Positions 38,869 to 40,359 of a stretch of 40,359 nucleotides of DNA are shown here, piece by piece (within the stretch, counting starts at the first letter, position 1; the number at the start of each line of letters is the position of its first letter). The notes under the pieces are model-generated. The model saw nothing but the letters and a program-made list of their open reading frames with translations. It had not been told where the DNA came from and ran no database searches. This DNA comes from Magnetococcales bacterium. Lineage in GTDB: Bacteria > Pseudomonadota > Magnetococcia > Magnetococcales > UBA8363. The stretch spans positions 1 to 40,359 of the forward strand of contig JADGCV010000035.1 in the NCBI GenBank assembly GCA_015228815.1, in the 5' to 3' direction. Both the position numbers and the translations under genes were made by a program.

Positions 38869-40245
38869 ATGGAAAACACGTTTCTTGTCGCCCTGGTTGG
38901 TCGTCCCAACGTTGGCAAATCATCCCTGTTCAACCGGTTGACGAAAACGCGCCAGGCCCTGGTGGATGATACCCCAGGTTTGACGCGGGATCGTCATTAT
39001 GGCGTGGCGTCGTGGAATGATCGTTTGTTCCGGGTGGTGGATACGGGTGGATTCGAACCCGATGCCGGGGAGACGATCAAACGTCAGGTATGGCAGCAGG
39101 CCCAATTGGCGGTGGAAGAGGCGGATGTGGTGGCCCTGGTTGTCGATGCCCGTACCGGACCGGTTGCGGACGATCATTTTCTCGCCGACCTGTTGCGTCG
39201 CAGCGGCAAACCGGTGGTGTGTGTCGTCAATAAATCGGATGGCCAGGCGGGTCGTCATGGCGATGCGGCGTTTTATCAATTGGGATTGACGACGGTGGTC
39301 GCGGTTTCGGCGGCGCATGGGACCGGAGTGGCGTCGATGGTCGCTGCGTTTCTTGAGCAGGTTTCGCTGGAGGTGGCCCCGGAGGTCTTGCCGGGGGAGG
39401 AGGGAGCGGATCATGGAGGGGCTGATGGCGATGCGGCTGTCCGGGTGGCGGTTGTCGGCTGTCCCAATGCGGGCAAGAGTTCCCTGATCAACCGTTTTCT
39501 TGGGGAGGAGCGTCTTGTGACCTCCGAGGTTCCCGGGACGACACGTGATGCCATTGACCTGTCTTGCATCGATGGCAAAGGCCGTCGGATGATTCTGGTG
39601 GATACGGCGGGGATTCGCAGGAAAAGCCGGATTTCGTTGCGGATTGAGAAATTTTCGGTGGTGGCGGCCATCAAGGCGATGGATCGGGCCCAGGTGGTCG
39701 TTCTGGTCATGGATGCCGAACGCGGGGTGACGGAGCAGGATCAAAAGGTTGCCTCACTGGCTCTGGAGGCAGGCAAGGGGTTGATCTTTGCCGTCAACAA
39801 GTGGGATCTGGTTCGGGGCGGGGGGGCTGCGAAACGGGAGTTCACCCGTCATTTATGGTTGGCTTTTCCCCATTTTAATCATGCGGGACTGGTGTTTTTA
39901 TCGGCCCGGACAGGGCGTGGGGTGGATGTGCTTGCCGGTTGGATCCAGCGAACGCACCAGGAAGGGTTGCGTCATATATCGACGGGGATCTTGAACCGAT
40001 GGCTGCGTGATGTCGTCGAAAAACACCCGCCACCGCGGCGGATGCATCGTTTGATTCGGATCCGGTATGCCACCCAGGTGGCGACCCAGCCGCCGACTTT
40101 TTTAATTTTTGCCAATTTGCCGGAACAGATCCACGAGACCTATCGCCGGTATCTTGAAAACCAGTTGCGCGAATCGTTTGGTTTTGCGGGGGTGGTGATC
40201 CGGTTGCTGTTCCGCAAGGGCGACAATCCTTATGAGGAAAACTGA
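38869..40245 (+). CDS. der: Ribosome-assembly GTPase Der (EngA)
   Basis: Der acts in 50S subunit maturation. The 458-residue protein has two tandem G domains: the first with GRPNVGKSS (residues 11-19), DTPGLTRD and NKSD; the second with GCPNAGKSSLINRFLGEERLV, PGTTRDAIDL, DTAGIRRKSRI and NKWDLV; then a C-terminal KH-like domain (RYATQVATQPPTFLIFANLPEQI). GGGAGG lies 6 bases before ATG 38869; ATG 38866 is equally in frame and the frame is open to 38809. The position after a chemotaxis gene is not a known conserved link. Confidence 0.97.
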   Translation: MENTFLVALVGRPNVGKSSLFNRLTKTRQALVDDTPGLTRDRHYGVASWNDRLFRVVDTGGFEPDAGETIKRQVWQQAQLAVEEADVVALVVDARTGPVADDHFLADLLRRSGKPVVCVVNKSDGQAGRHGDAAFYQLGLTTVVAVSAAHGTGVASMVAAFLEQVSLEVAPEVLPGEEGADHGGADGDAAVRVAVVGCPNAGKSSLINRFLGEERLVTSEVPGTTRDAIDLSCIDGKGRRMILVDTAGIRRKSRISLRIEKFSVVAAIKAMDRAQVVVLVMDAERGVTEQDQKVASLALEAGKGLIFAVNKWDLVRGGGAAKREFTRHLWLAFPHFNHAGLVFLSARTGRGVDVLAGWIQRTHQEGLRHISTGILNRWLRDVVEKHPPPRRMHRLIRIRYATQVATQPPTFLIFANLPEQIHETYRRYLENQLRESFGFAGVVIRLLFRKGDNPYEEN

Positions 40246-40267
40246 CCCGCTTTTGTTGTAACCGTTC

Positions 40268-40311
40268 AGACCCCTCCCCATGTTAAAATTATTGAAAGAA
40301 AAAAGGGGTCT
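40268..40311 (+). repeat. Terminator-like inverted repeat, copy of the pdxA repeat
   Basis: AGACCCCT (40268-40275) pairs perfectly with AGGGGTCT (40304-40311) around 28 bases of mainly A/T. The right half (40285-40311) matches 7648-7674 at 26 of 27 positions. It starts 22 bases after the der stop, so it may double as a der terminator. The remaining bases to the window end show no feature. Confidence 0.55.
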
Positions 40312-40359
40312 AATGGTATGGTCCGCCCCGTTCCCAACGGCCTCGAAATGGGCCAAGAT

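Overview
The window is GC-rich chromosomal DNA from a motile Gram-negative bacterium: it carries LptD and SurA for outer-membrane biogenesis, a block of flagellar genes and a large chemotaxis operon. Gene content and order (a CheA hybrid with receiver, a soluble MCP-like protein, CheB/CheR/CheX, fliK-flgD-flgE-fliLMNOP) would suit a deep-branching proteobacterium such as the Magnetococcia. That placement is inference from memory of similar genomes; nothing in the sequence proves it and no search was run.

Layout. 1-340: a short non-coding stretch and a tRNA-Leu(GAG) on the minus strand. 422-9571 (+): housekeeping genes murI, folC, lptD, surA, pdxA, an unknown 199-aa protein, aroQ and a divergent HPRT-like phosphoribosyltransferase, mostly overlapping or tightly spaced. 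A dispersed hairpin-rich repeat sits across the 3' end of pdxA. 9572-13998 (+): an accessory island with a lower-GC leader, a MACPF-domain protein, a methyltransferase-like protein and a glycosyltransferase-acyltransferase fusion. 13973-25461 (-): a block read leftwards: small unknown protein, FabK/nitronate-monooxygenase-like flavoprotein, fliK, flgD, flgE, fliL, fliM, fliN, fliO, fliP and then ligA. 25909-38734 (+): chemotaxis region with cheA, cheW, a soluble MCP-like protein, a STAS protein, a receiver-phosphatase-kinase switch protein, cheB, cheR, cheY, a CheX-like phosphatase, a second cheY with its own promoter, and a CheX/CheC-like protein fused to a CBS pair. 38869-40245 (+): der. The window ends in another copy of the repeat found at pdxA.

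How it fits together. The flagellar block supplies hook cap, hook, hook-length control, switch (FliM/FliN) and export-gate parts (FliO/FliP). The chemotaxis operon supplies kinase, coupling protein, adaptation enzymes, two response regulators and two candidate CheY phosphatases. The STAS protein and the REC-PP2C-HATPase protein inside that operon form a complete partner-switching module resembling Pseudomonas HsbA/HsbR, so chemotaxis or flagellar output is probably tied to a second signalling layer. The most unusual items are this module, the CBS-fused phosphatase-like protein, the MACPF island, and the repeat that writes the C-terminus of PdxA.
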